Below, one piece after another: positions 23,479-34,700 of a stretch of 64,000 bases of DNA (its first letter is position 1; each line of letters starts with the position of its first letter). The position numbers were made by a program, and so were the translations under genes. This DNA is from Paulownia fortunei. Its lineage: Eukaryota > Streptophyta > Magnoliopsida > Lamiales > Paulowniaceae. The DNA is taken from positions 11,248,071 through 11,312,070 of the forward strand of contig CM033118.1 of assembly GCA_019321725.1 (NCBI GenBank), read 5' to 3'. The notes under the pieces were generated by a model, which was not told where the DNA came from, did no database searches, and was given only the letters and a program-made list of their open reading frames with translations.

Positions 23479-24441
23479 ATGCACAAGGCTAGGAGTCTTG
23501 AGGCGATGGCTACTAATTGCTATCAGTGGCCTTCCGAGAGGCCTTCCATTGAAAAGGTTGCCGATGTTCTTAAGGTAGATCCGTTTACACAATTAGCTGC
23601 ACAAATTTCTTTTCTTTCTAACCAATTTGCAGCTTGGACTTCTAATGGAGCTTCTCAAGGAATGGATTTCATGGAATTCACTAGCACTTCATTTATAGAA
23701 ACCAGAGTTGAGAAAAAGGCAGCATTGGAAGATTTGCTAAGCACTTTCATTGGTGAAACAAGAGTCCGATTCAATAAGAATGAAGTAAAGATAGACAACA
23801 TCAAGACTCAATTGGGGCAGCTAGCTTCAAGTTTAGGAGTTCAAATGAATTCAATAGAAAATCAAATTGGACAACTTGCAACTGAAATTAATACTCAAAA
23901 ATATAAAGAAAACTTTCTAAGTGAAATGAAAATCAATCCAAGAGAGCATTGCAAATCCATCCAACAACAACAAATTAAGGAGTGCGAAACTATTAAAAAG
24001 TGCAATGCCATCTTGCAAGAGAAGCCACCTCAAGTGCTAACCAATTCAGGGAGTTTCATTATCCCTTATTCAATTGGAAACTCTTGTGAAATAGCATTGT
24101 GTGATCTAGATGTAAGCACTAATTCAGTTTCATTATTTAATTTTAGAAAGCATGTACTAGATGAAGCAAGGCCTACTAGGGTGACTCAAGATATGCTTGG
24201 CAATGGTGACCAATTCTTGTGCTCTACAGATTTTTTCATTTTTAATATGCAAAAAGATAGGTACATCTTTACCATGTTTGGAAGACCATTCGCAGTAATA
24301 GGGGATACACTTATTGATGTCCAAAAGGCCCTTGATGCTACTTTGGATCATCCTCACCTTACCTATCCGGAAGAATCACCTACACTCTTAAAGCACACAA
24401 AGATGTGGCATGATAAATACTTATTTTTAGAACCAGGATGA
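23479..24441 (+). CDS. Athila-type gag-protease remnant, open frame of 320 codons
   Basis: The first ATG is at 23479 (MHKARSLE); it aligns with the gag start of the related element (MCKTRSLD, 61067 on the minus strand). The frame then jumps from RSLE to AMATNCYQW. The related copy has roughly 730 bp more gag there, so this is a large deletion that keeps frame. Residues about 80-140 form a helical, coiled-coil-like segment (LEDLLSTFIGETR, IKTQLGQLASSLG, IENQIGQLATEI) typical of Athila gag ends. Residues about 192-282 resemble the retropepsin region: GSFIIPYSIGN, then ALCDLDVS with the catalytic Asp at about 209 (the usual Gly after Leu is Asp), then FGRPFAVIGDTLIDVQ. It ends YLFLEPG. RT and everything beyond are missing. 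Whether it is translated is unknown; it is uninterrupted, unlike every other long coding region here. Confidence 0.75.
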   Translation: MHKARSLEAMATNCYQWPSERPSIEKVADVLKVDPFTQLAAQISFLSNQFAAWTSNGASQGMDFMEFTSTSFIETRVEKKAALEDLLSTFIGETRVRFNKNEVKIDNIKTQLGQLASSLGVQMNSIENQIGQLATEINTQKYKENFLSEMKINPREHCKSIQQQQIKECETIKKCNAILQEKPPQVLTNSGSFIIPYSIGNSCEIALCDLDVSTNSVSLFNFRKHVLDEARPTRVTQDMLGNGDQFLCSTDFFIFNMQKDRYIFTMFGRPFAVIGDTLIDVQKALDATLDHPHLTYPEESPTLLKHTKMWHDKYLFLEPG

Positions 24442-26072
24442 GTAAAGAAGATAGTCAGGCTGACGACTATAAACCAAGCGCTTATTGGGAGGTAACCCAA
24501 GCCCTTTTTTTTCTTTTGCTTTTTAATAATTTCTTAGTTAGTTTTTGAAATATGTTTGTTTTCTAGATTTATGCATGTTTAACTATTGCATTTCTTTATC
24601 TATGTTTGTGTTTTTTATTGTTTTAACCCATAAGCTTTCATGCTTTATTTTCTTGTGTAGGTGGATGTCGACTTGGTGATATGTGTGGATCTCCCATAAA
24701 CTCCAAGTGCATTATTTATTGGAAAGGGGAGTATCTTATTTCCATCTCTTATGTGCTTTAATTCTTTAAACATTGAGGGTAATGTTAATTTTAAAATTGG
24801 GGTGGGATTTGTATTTTGTCTGTTTGAGCTTTATATAAAAAATTGAGCCAAAATTTTCAATTTGTATTACATATGTTGAGTGATGAGAGTCTAAGAGCAA
24901 GCATGCTTTGTTGACAAACTAAGTTGAGTTCATATTTTGTGATTGAATGAATAACTTAATTACCAATTGCCTATGATGATACCTAATTGATATTGTATAG
25001 AGTCTAGAGGAAAGAAAGATTGCTAGTCATGTGACATGGTGATTCATGTGTGTATTTGATCCTTGTCATGAATGATGAATTTTTATTGACCACATTGTGT
25101 CAAAATCTTGTGAATTACATGCTATTTGGTGTTGGATTTTGCTTCCAATGAGTTGTATTGGTCATTTTGTGGTGTTCTAGAAGTTGCTTGATTACTCTTT
25201 GAGGCAAAATTCTAGATAACTACAAACTTGAAAATGATTTAGGTCATCTTTGACTCATTTGTGCCATTCAAGCCTACCATGATCACACTTCTATTCCCTA
25301 GTTACCCCTTTGAGTTGCTTTTTAAAGAATGGTATGTGCAAGGCATATGAATGGCCACCATTCGACTTCATTTCTTGAACCTCACTATATCAACCCTTTA
25401 TAGACTGAAAAAACAATGATTGTCCCTAAAAGAGCTTAAAGTATGACATTTTGTACATAATCTCATCAAGGGATCATATGGAGACATGTTGAGAGCATGG
25501 GTGAATGTATTTAGAAGTATGAGCAAGGAAAAATATGCAAAAAAAAAAATTAAACCACAACTTATGTTGATGAAAAAAAATAAATTTGGGGTTGTGAAAG
25601 CAAAAGAATAAGAAATGAAGCCTTAGGATTCATGAAAAAAAGAAAAAAAAGAAGAAAAATTGTGAAAAAGAAAATAAAAGAAAAGCATGAATCCTAAAGA
25701 AAAACAATTAGGAAAGAGAAAAGAAAGGAAGAGAGTGAGATTCTATGTGCAATGCTTTATGCTCTCTTACGTTGTTTATCCCTATCTTTCTTTGTAAGCT
25801 AATACCTAGGCGTTACGTTACAACTTTATTGAAGTCCTTTTGATCCAAGTTTGCAAGTGTTTGTATTAGTGAAGAATTTGTATGAAAAGCAAGCCTATGG
25901 AATACATAGAACTCATTTGCTTAGACCATGAGAATCATTAGTTGTGAAATTCATACCTAAAATGCATGCATGGAACTTGAGCTTGACACTTCACACACAT
26001 ACGTTTTGAATTTATGACTAGATTAATGAAGCACAAGTTTTGTAGTGTCATTTGACTAGCTTTGTGACTAAC
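24442..26072 (+). other. noncoding 3' internal region of D
   Basis: No credible gene. At 24479-24500 lies gcttattgggaggtaaccc followed by a T-rich stretch, a motif that recurs after the pol region of Athila elements. A purine-rich, A-dominated tract covers about 25530-25740. The expected start of the 3' LTR with its polypurine tract is missing. The sequence switches near 26072 from ttgtgactaacc straight into the middle of the LTR. Confidence 0.7.
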
Positions 26073-27037
26073 CTTTAGGGCTTCTCCCATCTGATTGCAA
26101 AGACCCCAAAGAGCCTCCAAAGGTATTCTGGATGTGAGGATTTGTTCTTGGACAGAAGAAGGCTGCTGGACAGTGAGAGCTTGCTGCTGGACAGAGAGTT
26201 ATTCTTGGAGAGAAAAGTGAGTCATTCTTGGAGACAAGGAGAGCTTCAACCATTTCTTCCATTTTATAAATTGGTGAACAATTTCCATGTTCTTTATTAT
26301 GTATTTCTTTATGTTATTTTCATACATGATGAACTAAACATTTCTTTCTAGAGGATGATGTAACCTTATTTGATCCTATGTTTTGAATTCTAAATATTAT
26401 TAGTTCAAGTTATTCATTATGTTTGTGTTATCTTGTTTAGTATTGTATCTTGATTATTTGGCCATTAATTGAGAGTGTTTGATGTATGAGATTCTATACT
26501 CGAGAGAGGAAATATTATACATGATCATAAAGATAACATAACCTAGGAATCATAGAGCTGAGAAGTTTATGAAACCTTTGAAGTTTTGAAGAAGAATTCA
26601 TTGAACCTCTATAGAGTTTTATTCTTGAGTTTTTATTAAAGATATTGAAATTATATTAGAACTCATAATCAATTCGGTACTCGAGAGAGGGAATTGATGA
26701 GCTTAGGAATTCTTGACTTACATGTATTGTTGACTTGAATTAGTATATTTTGCAAGGAAGAACATAGGTGATAATTAGGTGAGTCATTCCTCTAGAATTC
26801 CTTGTTTATAAGGTGTTTGTTGTATAACCTCTAAGAACTCTAGTCTTATCTTTTATAATTCTATGTTATTCTACTTTGTTTAATAATCACTTGATTCTCT
26901 AAATAAAATTGAGACTATTTAAACTACAATACTTAATATAATTTTTTATTACAATCCTTGTGGATACGATACTCAACTCACTATTGTATTAAAACTTGAC
27001 ACCGTACACTTGTGGTATGCAAAATATTTCATGAACA
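26073..27037 (+). repeat. 3' LTR of D, 5'-truncated
   Basis: Matches 22371-23333 of the 5' LTR, from tttagggcttctcccatct to the closing ATTTCATGAACA, then the target duplication cttat. Roughly the first 709 bp are deleted, which removed the polyadenylation side and the adjacent polypurine tract. As the outer end and duplication survive, the deletion was internal and followed insertion. Confidence 0.85.
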
Positions 27038-27042
27038 CTTAT

Positions 27043-27664
27043 AGGTTTTATTCAATATACCATACACTTTTGAAGCCTAAAACACAAGAAAAGTGCAAGG
27101 TGACAGTTTTGCTACAAGTATTTCCTATTAAGTGTTTGTCATCAAAGACCCTTCTTTGTGCACCAAAATCTAACTAAAAACTTTCCAACACTTTTATAAG
27201 AGATGTTGAAAGATTAATACACAATAATCCCATTCAAAATAATCTGAAAACCAAAGGCAAAGCCGTAGGTAAGTGTTACCTATGCAGATTTTGAGGTTAA
27301 ACTTGATGGTAATCACTTCTCCTTTGCTTTTCTTGCTTTTATTTCAACTTGGAATCAATTTGGAGCACTTGGAAACCTTAAGTGTGTGTTTGGAAGGTGA
27401 AAATGGCTGAAATGAGGGTCTGGTCATGGCTTAAAGGTGAAGGAAAGTTGAGGTGGCACATGAGGTGCTTGCTTAAGCTTGGTAGTAAGCGTGAGATGTC
27501 AAGTTGTGGTATAAATCTGACTTTTCACCTATCTTTCTAGCCTAAATCAAATGTATCTTACTATACATTAATTTTATTGCAATCTATTTTAATCACCACA
27601 AGATCTCATAGATAATTCATAAGCTAATTTCCTAGCCGTTCATTTAATTTCTTACCCGATTGTT
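27043..27664 (-). repeat. C1 LTR, second segment
   Basis: Continues the C1 LTR after the Athila insertion (aggttttattcaatatacc onward). It includes the ggtgcttgcttaagcttgg and agccgttcatttaattt blocks shared with C2 at 30120-30320. It ends at acccgattgtt, where the solo LTR C2 begins; the same LTR resumes at 30796 (attgtcacccgattc). Confidence 0.8.
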
Positions 27665-30600
27665 TGTAACACCCCTAACACTAAATATAGATATTGATAT
27701 AAGAATAATTTTGACAAGGTACACATGTGTGTACATGTGTATATATATATAAAAAAATTTCTTACATATAACCCTATATATAGAAGAATCACCATTTATA
27801 TAAAAAAAACACAACACCCATCACAGTCACGCTATTCTCAAACTTATTTACTATAAAATTTTAAGAGTTATATAGAACACGACATCCCAAAGTTATAATG
27901 CGATAGACTTAAAATCAAAATAATAGCCTATACTTTCGGAAGAAGTAAGGACATTTTGCATCTTGTAACCCTTTATATATAAATAATAATTTACATAATA
28001 ATAATGATTGTAAAAATTAGATTATGCCCACAACACAACCCAGCAGGTCGTCATCCATGTATAGTGATCCTCAGAAGCCTGTAGAAGCTCCAACAATCAG
28101 CCTAGTAAACCTCAAAGTCTCATGTATCACCATGCTTACCTACAATGCATGAATTACATGAGCTAACGTTTAGTAAGTGAAAATCATGCATGCTAAAGAG
28201 ATAATCTAACATATATGTGATGCATCTCTATGAAATCATGCCAGGAATGTAAGCTTCTGGACCAAAATAGTTCATTCAAAATCATTTTCCACCATTGGGC
28301 CCTTGGCCTACCTACTATGCACCGGATAGAGCTTTGAACAATATATTGTCACATGGCCATTAACAAATTGACACAGTCCCGGGGCCATCTCCTGGGATCA
28401 CCAGAGGTCCACCCCCTGTCTTCCCTTGTGATCCTCCAGAAGTCTTCCCACCAATGATATCAATAAGGGCACAATCAAATGGTCCACCCTCTCGTGACCA
28501 CCAGAGGCACACCCCATGTCAACCCCTATGATCCTCCGAGAAGTAACACTTGTGGCGCCCCAAAATATCACATAAGCATGCCTTGCATGCCTCAGTACAC
28601 TAGTAGTGGCCAAACAAAACATTAATTTTCTGAAAATCATGTCTCAAATCATATCATGCATGCAAGAACCTCAACTATACTCATATGTCGTGCATACACA
28701 TGTAAATGCTCATGAATGGTATGTTCAATATGAAATGTAAGTCATCTTGCTCTCAACATGGTTCAAGAATCATAAAACTCTTAAGGTACATACTATACTT
28801 GTCATCCAATCAATTTAAATATCATCAACACATTAGGTATAAATGCTTCAAAACATACTATGTTCATGCATTGTAGTTGCAAATGGATTTTCACTTACCT
28901 TTAATCGGTTTTGTGTTACTTCTAGGTTTCTTAAGTATTACTCTTCAACCCTAGATGTGAAACAATCTATAAGAATACAAGATATCAATCACCATCCTCA
29001 ATTAACAAGTTCATTATACCTTATATAGTATAAAGATCTTGAATCTCAATTTAACTAAACAACCTTACCACTTAGAAACTATAACTGAATACATAACCTC
29101 AATTAATTGATTTATTATAACTCTTACAACATTGCTCTAAATGTTAGGGATCAAATGCACCACATCTATGCTGGAACATATTAATGAACCAAATGGGACA
29201 GATTCACAACTTCACATTTTCTTGCTGCCATATTAATTTGCATGATGATTTTGATACCCTTAGACATATTCATTCACTCCCCAATTTTTATCACACTTTG
29301 TTAACATCAAAAAAATGTAACCATGCCATATAATGGCTAAAAATCATGGATATAGCATCCCAAGTTCAGCTCCCTTCACAGCATACTGAAACAGATTTTT
29401 CCTACCGTGACAGTTTTGCGCATTTCATGACATTAATGGTTTTGACACCCTTAAGTATATTCAACCACTCCCAAATTTTCCCCACATTTAGATAACATAT
29501 ACAAAGATACAAGTAGGTCATATTCTTGCCAAAACTAATGGATTTAGTGCTGTAAAACCAGTCCCCTTCACATAGGACAGAATCTGAAATTCGATGGAGA
29601 CAGTTATGAGCATTTCTTTAATTATCATGCCATATTTTAATTCCTAAGCTATCCAAACCTAAATACATAATCCTAAATACTATATAAACACATTCATGAT
29701 GGTAAATATAGAATTTAACCAAGGTTTCTTGTAGATTTTAAGCTCAATAAACTAGAAATCAACACAGATTCTGCCCCTTAGTAGTTCTACTATGTGTTTA
29801 CAACCACAAATCAGTATTTTATGCATAATAACCCTATGAATAACCTCTAAAATCATCATGAATAATATAAGAATCTTAACAAATCACAAAACCCTCAAAT
29901 AATATAAAAGTTGATGTCAAAACTATATATGAACCTCACATATGCCAGTTTGAGCTTCTACTTGTGATTACTACTTCTTTTTGCTTTCTTTGCCCTTTTC
30001 TATCACTTGGAATCAATTAGGACCAGCTTAGAGAGATTTTAACATGAGTTTGGACCCTGAAAATGACTGAAAATGGTTGAGGGTCGTGGGTAAATGGCTA
30101 AGAGTGAAAGAAAGCTTGAGGTGGCGCTTGAGGTGCTTGCTTAAGCTTGGTAGCAAGCATGAGGTGGTAAGTTGTGGTATAAATTTGACCTTTCACCCAT
30201 ATTTCAAGCCTAGATCAGATGTGTCTTACTATACATTAATTTTATTGCATCCTGTTTTAATTACCACAAGATACCATAGATAATTCATAAGCTAATTTCC
30301 TAGCCGTTCATTTAATTTGTTACCCAATTGTCACCCGATTCCTGAATAATTGTCCATATTAAAAATTATATAATCTTATACATAAATGAATATTTTAATT
30401 TCTCCTTTCAATCATAGTATCTTATTTTCAATGTCCCAAATATGCAATTTATCCATATATATTTTTGAAATACCTAGATGAAATCGAATCAAACCGTATA
30501 AGCTTACTAGTAACACTTTTAACACTTCCAAAATTATAACCTATATATCCTATCTATATCCAATATTGATCAATCTCGTTTTCTTCTTATTTCAATATAA

Positions 30601-30795
30601 AATCAATTACTTAGATTAGGAAATTCAATAACTAATATCGTGCAATAGCTTCAGAATTAAGTTTAATATTCAAGAATGTCATATAAAATGAAATATATTA
30701 TGTAATATCAATAGAAATACAAGTAGCATATAAAATTATAACGTAATGCATGAATCATATTGGCCAAGTGAGTAGTCTGAGGCTTGGCTATTGCA
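27665..30795 (-). mobile_element. C2 solo LTR
   Basis: 3131 bp with minus-strand termini TGCAATAGCC at 30795 and TTACA at 27665. It is flanked by attgt at 27659-27663 (one extra t before the LTR) and attgt at 30796-30800. Removing it joins acccgattgt to cacccgattc, which restores the order of C LTR sequence. No internal domain is present, so it is a solo LTR left by recombination between two LTRs. The total of the three C1 segments (about 3.0 kb) agrees with this length. A short minus-strand open stretch at 28398-28640 is LTR sequence also seen in the left C copy. Confidence 0.82.
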
Positions 30796-31264
30796 ATTGT
30801 CACCCGATTCTTGAATAATTATCCATATTAAAAATTATATAATCTTATACATAAATGAATATTATAATATCACCTTTAAAGCATATTATCTTATGTCCAA
30901 TGTCCCAAATATGCAATTTACTCATATATATTTTTAAAATACCTAGATGAAATCAAATCAAACTGTATAAGCTTACTAGTAATACTTTTAACACTTCTAA
31001 AATTATAATCTATATATCCCATCTATATCCAATATTAATCAACCTCATTTTCTTCTTATTTCAATATGAAATCAACTACTTAGATTAGGAAATTCAATAA
31101 CTAATACCATGCAAGAGCTTCTGAATTAAGTTTAATATTCAAGAATGTCGTATAAAATAAAATAAATTATGAAATGTCAATAGAAATGCAAGTAGCATAT
31201 AAAATTAGCACATAACGTATGAATCATATTGGTCAAGTGAGTAGTGTGAGGCTTGGCTAATACA
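30796..31264 (-). repeat. C1 LTR, third segment (LTR start)
   Basis: The first 469 bp of the C1 LTR on the minus strand, opening TGTATTAGCCAAGCC at 31264. It is about as long as, and very similar to, the outer 469 bp of C2 (30327-30795), which makes the two look like a tandem duplication until the insertion is recognised. Confidence 0.82.
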
Positions 31265-31376
31265 TTCTTCCCTCATAAAAATTTCTTGCCCGAAATTTTA
31301 CTTACCAAAAAGCTCTAGATATTTAATTATCATTTTATGCTTCCTTTCCCAAGTAGCTTTTTCTATTGATTGATAG
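31265..31376 (-). pseudogene. C1 internal 3' end: chromodomain tail and polypurine tract
   Basis: Minus-strand reading gives QSIEKATWERKHKM and KYLELFGK, the end of a Tekay chromodomain, followed by a purine-rich gagggaagaa just before the LTR start. This fixes C as a chromovirus and the LTR on its left as the 3' LTR. The upstream pol is gone; at about 31377 the sequence becomes another C LTR fragment. Confidence 0.75.
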
Positions 31377-31766
31377 TGCACTAATAGTAGTAAGCAAAAT
31401 ATTTTCCTTTCTCAGAATCATGAGGTGCAATGCAACCTTTATGACAATGCTCATGCACGTGCCAATGCCCATGTATGTATGCTCATGGACATGAATGACA
31501 GTAATGTGTGGCCTCTTCTATGCACATATGATCTATGATATTACATATAAATTACACATTTACTATGTCTATGCATTGTAATTGCAAATAAATCTTTACT
31601 TACTTTTCATCAATTGTGTATTACTTCTAGGTTTATTAAGTATTACTCCCCAACCTTAGATGTGAAACAATCTATAAAAATACAAGATATCAATCAGCTT
31701 CCTCAATTAAGTAGTTCATTATATATAATGTAATATAAAGATCTTGAATCTCAATTTAATTAAACA
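31377..31766 (-). repeat. C-family LTR fragment at the satellite edge
   Basis: Matches C1 20582-20970, including the subfamily segment catgcacgtgccaatgccc and the stretch acttctaggtttattaag. It stops at tctcaatttaattaaac, after which the satellite begins. Confidence 0.8.
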
Positions 31767-34700
31767 CTTTCACATTTTTAAATATTTATATTTAGAGTTA
31801 TTAGTATATACAATTAAATTAAATAGTGTAAAATAAAGAAAACTTTGATTATACTATCAACATTAATGCATTGGCTTTAGTTATTTAAAATAGAAACTAT
31901 TTCATGCTATCGATTAAAATATATTTACATTGGAATTATTAGAATACAAATTTATTTACTTAAATATAATTTTTAATGTTTTTTTTATTAAATTTTAAAA
32001 TTTTTAAATATTTCTATTTTAGTTCTACTTTTAAAATTGAATATACTCTTTTGTCATTCAAAATAAAACTATTTAATAATATTTAAGAAATTTAATTATA
32101 TTAACTTTTCACAAATTGAATACATATTAATTTTTTTTCGTAGTTTTGTAGTTTTTAAATTTATTATATATTTTATATTTTTTAGTTCATGTGCTAGTAC
32201 AATTTAGCATATACTTTTAAATTATATTTCAAAAAAATAGAAAAATATTTCAGTAATTATATTTTTTAAATCTACTAAATTGCCTCTAACAATGGCAATT
32301 AATAAAAAAGGCAGAAAAACTATGTTTTTATTAGATTTTAGAATTTTAGATTATTTATATATTCTTTAGTTACACTAAATAAAAACTATTTAATACTATC
32401 CAAATGAACTGAAATAGGTATGTTTTAAAAATATTTGTTACATATTATTTATTTCCGCATTTAAATGATTTCAATTTTTAGACTTTCACATTTTTAAATA
32501 TTTATATTTAGAGTTATCGTTCTAGTAAAAATTTAGTATATACAACTAAATTAAATAGTGTAAAATAAAGAAAACTTTAATTATACTATCAACATTAACG
32601 CATTGCCTTTAGTTATTCAAAATAGAAACTATTTAATGCTATCGATTAAAATATATTTACATTGGAATTATTAGAATATAAATTTATTTACTTAAATATA
32701 ACTTTTAATGTTTTTTTTATTAAATTTAAAAAAAATTAAATATTTCTATTTTAGTTCCACTTTTAAAATTGAATATACTCTTTTGTCATTCAAAATAAAA
32801 CTATTTAATACTATTTAAGAAATTTAATTATTTTAACTTTTCACAAATTGAATACATAATAATTTTTTTTCGTAGTTTTTTAGTTTTTAAATTTTTTATA
32901 TATTTTATATTTTTTAGTTCATGTGCTAGTACAATTTAGCATATACTTTTAAATTATATTTCAAAAAAATAGAAAAATATTTCAGTAATTATATTTTTTA
33001 AATCTACTAAATTGCATCTAACAATGGCAATAAATAAAAAGGTAGAAAAAATATGTTTTTATTAGATTTTAGAATTTTAGATTATCTATATATACTTTAG
33101 TTACACTAAATAAAAACTATTTAATACTATCCAAATGAACTGAAATAGGTATGTTTTAAAAATATTTGTTACATATTATTTATTTCCGTATTTAAATGAT
33201 TTCAATTTTTAGACTTTCACATTTTTAAATATTTATATTTAGAGTTATTAGTATATACAATTAAATTAAATAGTGTAAAATAAAGAAAACTTTAATTATA
33301 CTATCAACATTAATGCATTGGCTTTAGTTATTCAAAATAAAACTATTTAATGCTATCGATTAAAATATATTTACATTGGAATTATTAGAATACAAATTTA
33401 TTTACTTAAATATAATGTTTAATGTTTTTTATTAAATTTAAAAAATTTAAATATTTCTATTTTAGTTCCACTTTTAAAATTGAATATACTCTTTTGTCAT
33501 TCAAAATAAAACTATTTAATACTATTTAAGAAATTTAATTATATTAAATTTTCACAAATTGAATACATATTAATTTTTTTTCGTAGTTTTCAAATTTTTT
33601 ATATATTTTATATTTTTTAGTTCATGTGCTAGTACAATTTAGCATATACTTTTAAATTATATTTCTAAAAAATAGAAAAATATTTCAGTAATTATATTTT
33701 TTAAATCTACTAAATTGCCTCGAAAAATGGCAATAAATAAAATGGCAGAAAAATTACGTTTTTATTAGATTTTAGAATTTTAGATTATTTATATATACTT
33801 TAATTACACTAAATAAAAACTATTTAATGCTAACAAATGAACTGAAATAGGTATGTTTTAAAAATATTTGGTACATATTATTTATTTCCGCATTTAAATG
33901 ATTTCAATTTTTAGACTTTCACATTTTAAAATATTTATATTTAGGGTTATCGTTCTAGTAAAAATTTAGTATATACAATTAAATTAAATAGTGTAAAACA
34001 AAGAAAACTTTAATTATACTATCAACATTAATGCCTTGGCTTTAGTTATTCAAAATAGAAACTATTTAATGCTATCGATTAAAATATATTTACATTGGAA
34101 TTATTAGAATACAAATTTATTTACTTAAATATAATTTTTAATGTTTTTTTTATTAAATTTTAAAATTTTTAAAATATTCTCTATTTTAGTTCTACTTTTA
34201 AAATTGAATATACTCTTTTGTCATTCAAAATAAAACTATTTAATAATATTTAAGAAATTTAATTATATTAACTTTTCACAAATTGAATACATATTAATTT
34301 TTTTTCGTAGTTTTGTAGTTTTTTAATTTATTATATATTTTATATTTTTAGTTCATGTGCTAGTACAATTAGCATATACTTTTAAATTATATTTCAAAAA
34401 AATTGAAAAATATTTCAGTAATTATATTTAAAATCTACTAAATTGCCTCTAACAATGGAAAATAATAAAAAAGGCATAAAAACTATGTTTTTATTAGATT
34501 TTGGAATTTTAGATTATTTATATATTCTTTAGTTACAATAAATAAAAACTATTTAATACTATCCAAATGAACTGAAATAGTATGTTTTAAAAATATTGTT
34601 ACGTATTATTTATTTCTGCATTTAATTGATTCAATTTTTGAACTATCACATTTTTAAATATTTATATTTAGAGTTATCGTTCTAGTAAAAATTTAGTATA

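Larger units (their letters stand above)
21657..27042 (+). mobile_element. compact Athila-type LTR retrotransposon D with target duplication
   Basis: Bounded by a perfect 5-bp target duplication, cttat at 21657-21661 and 27038-27042; removing the element rejoins C1 LTR sequence. Parts in order: 5' LTR 21662-23333, tRNA-Asp-like primer site 23340-23357, gag-protease frame 23479-24441, about 1.6 kb noncoding, and a 3' LTR lacking its first 700 bp or so (26073-27037). There is no RT, RNase H or integrase, so it could only have moved with enzymes from another element. Athila identity rests on the primer site, the gag text and the gcttattgggaggtaaccc motif after the frame. Confidence 0.88.

Noticed and set aside
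30327..31264. Apparent 469-bp tandem duplication at an LTR end
   Set aside because: The first copy ends exactly at an LTR terminus and the flanks carry an attgt duplication. A solo LTR inserted in a related LTR explains it fully.
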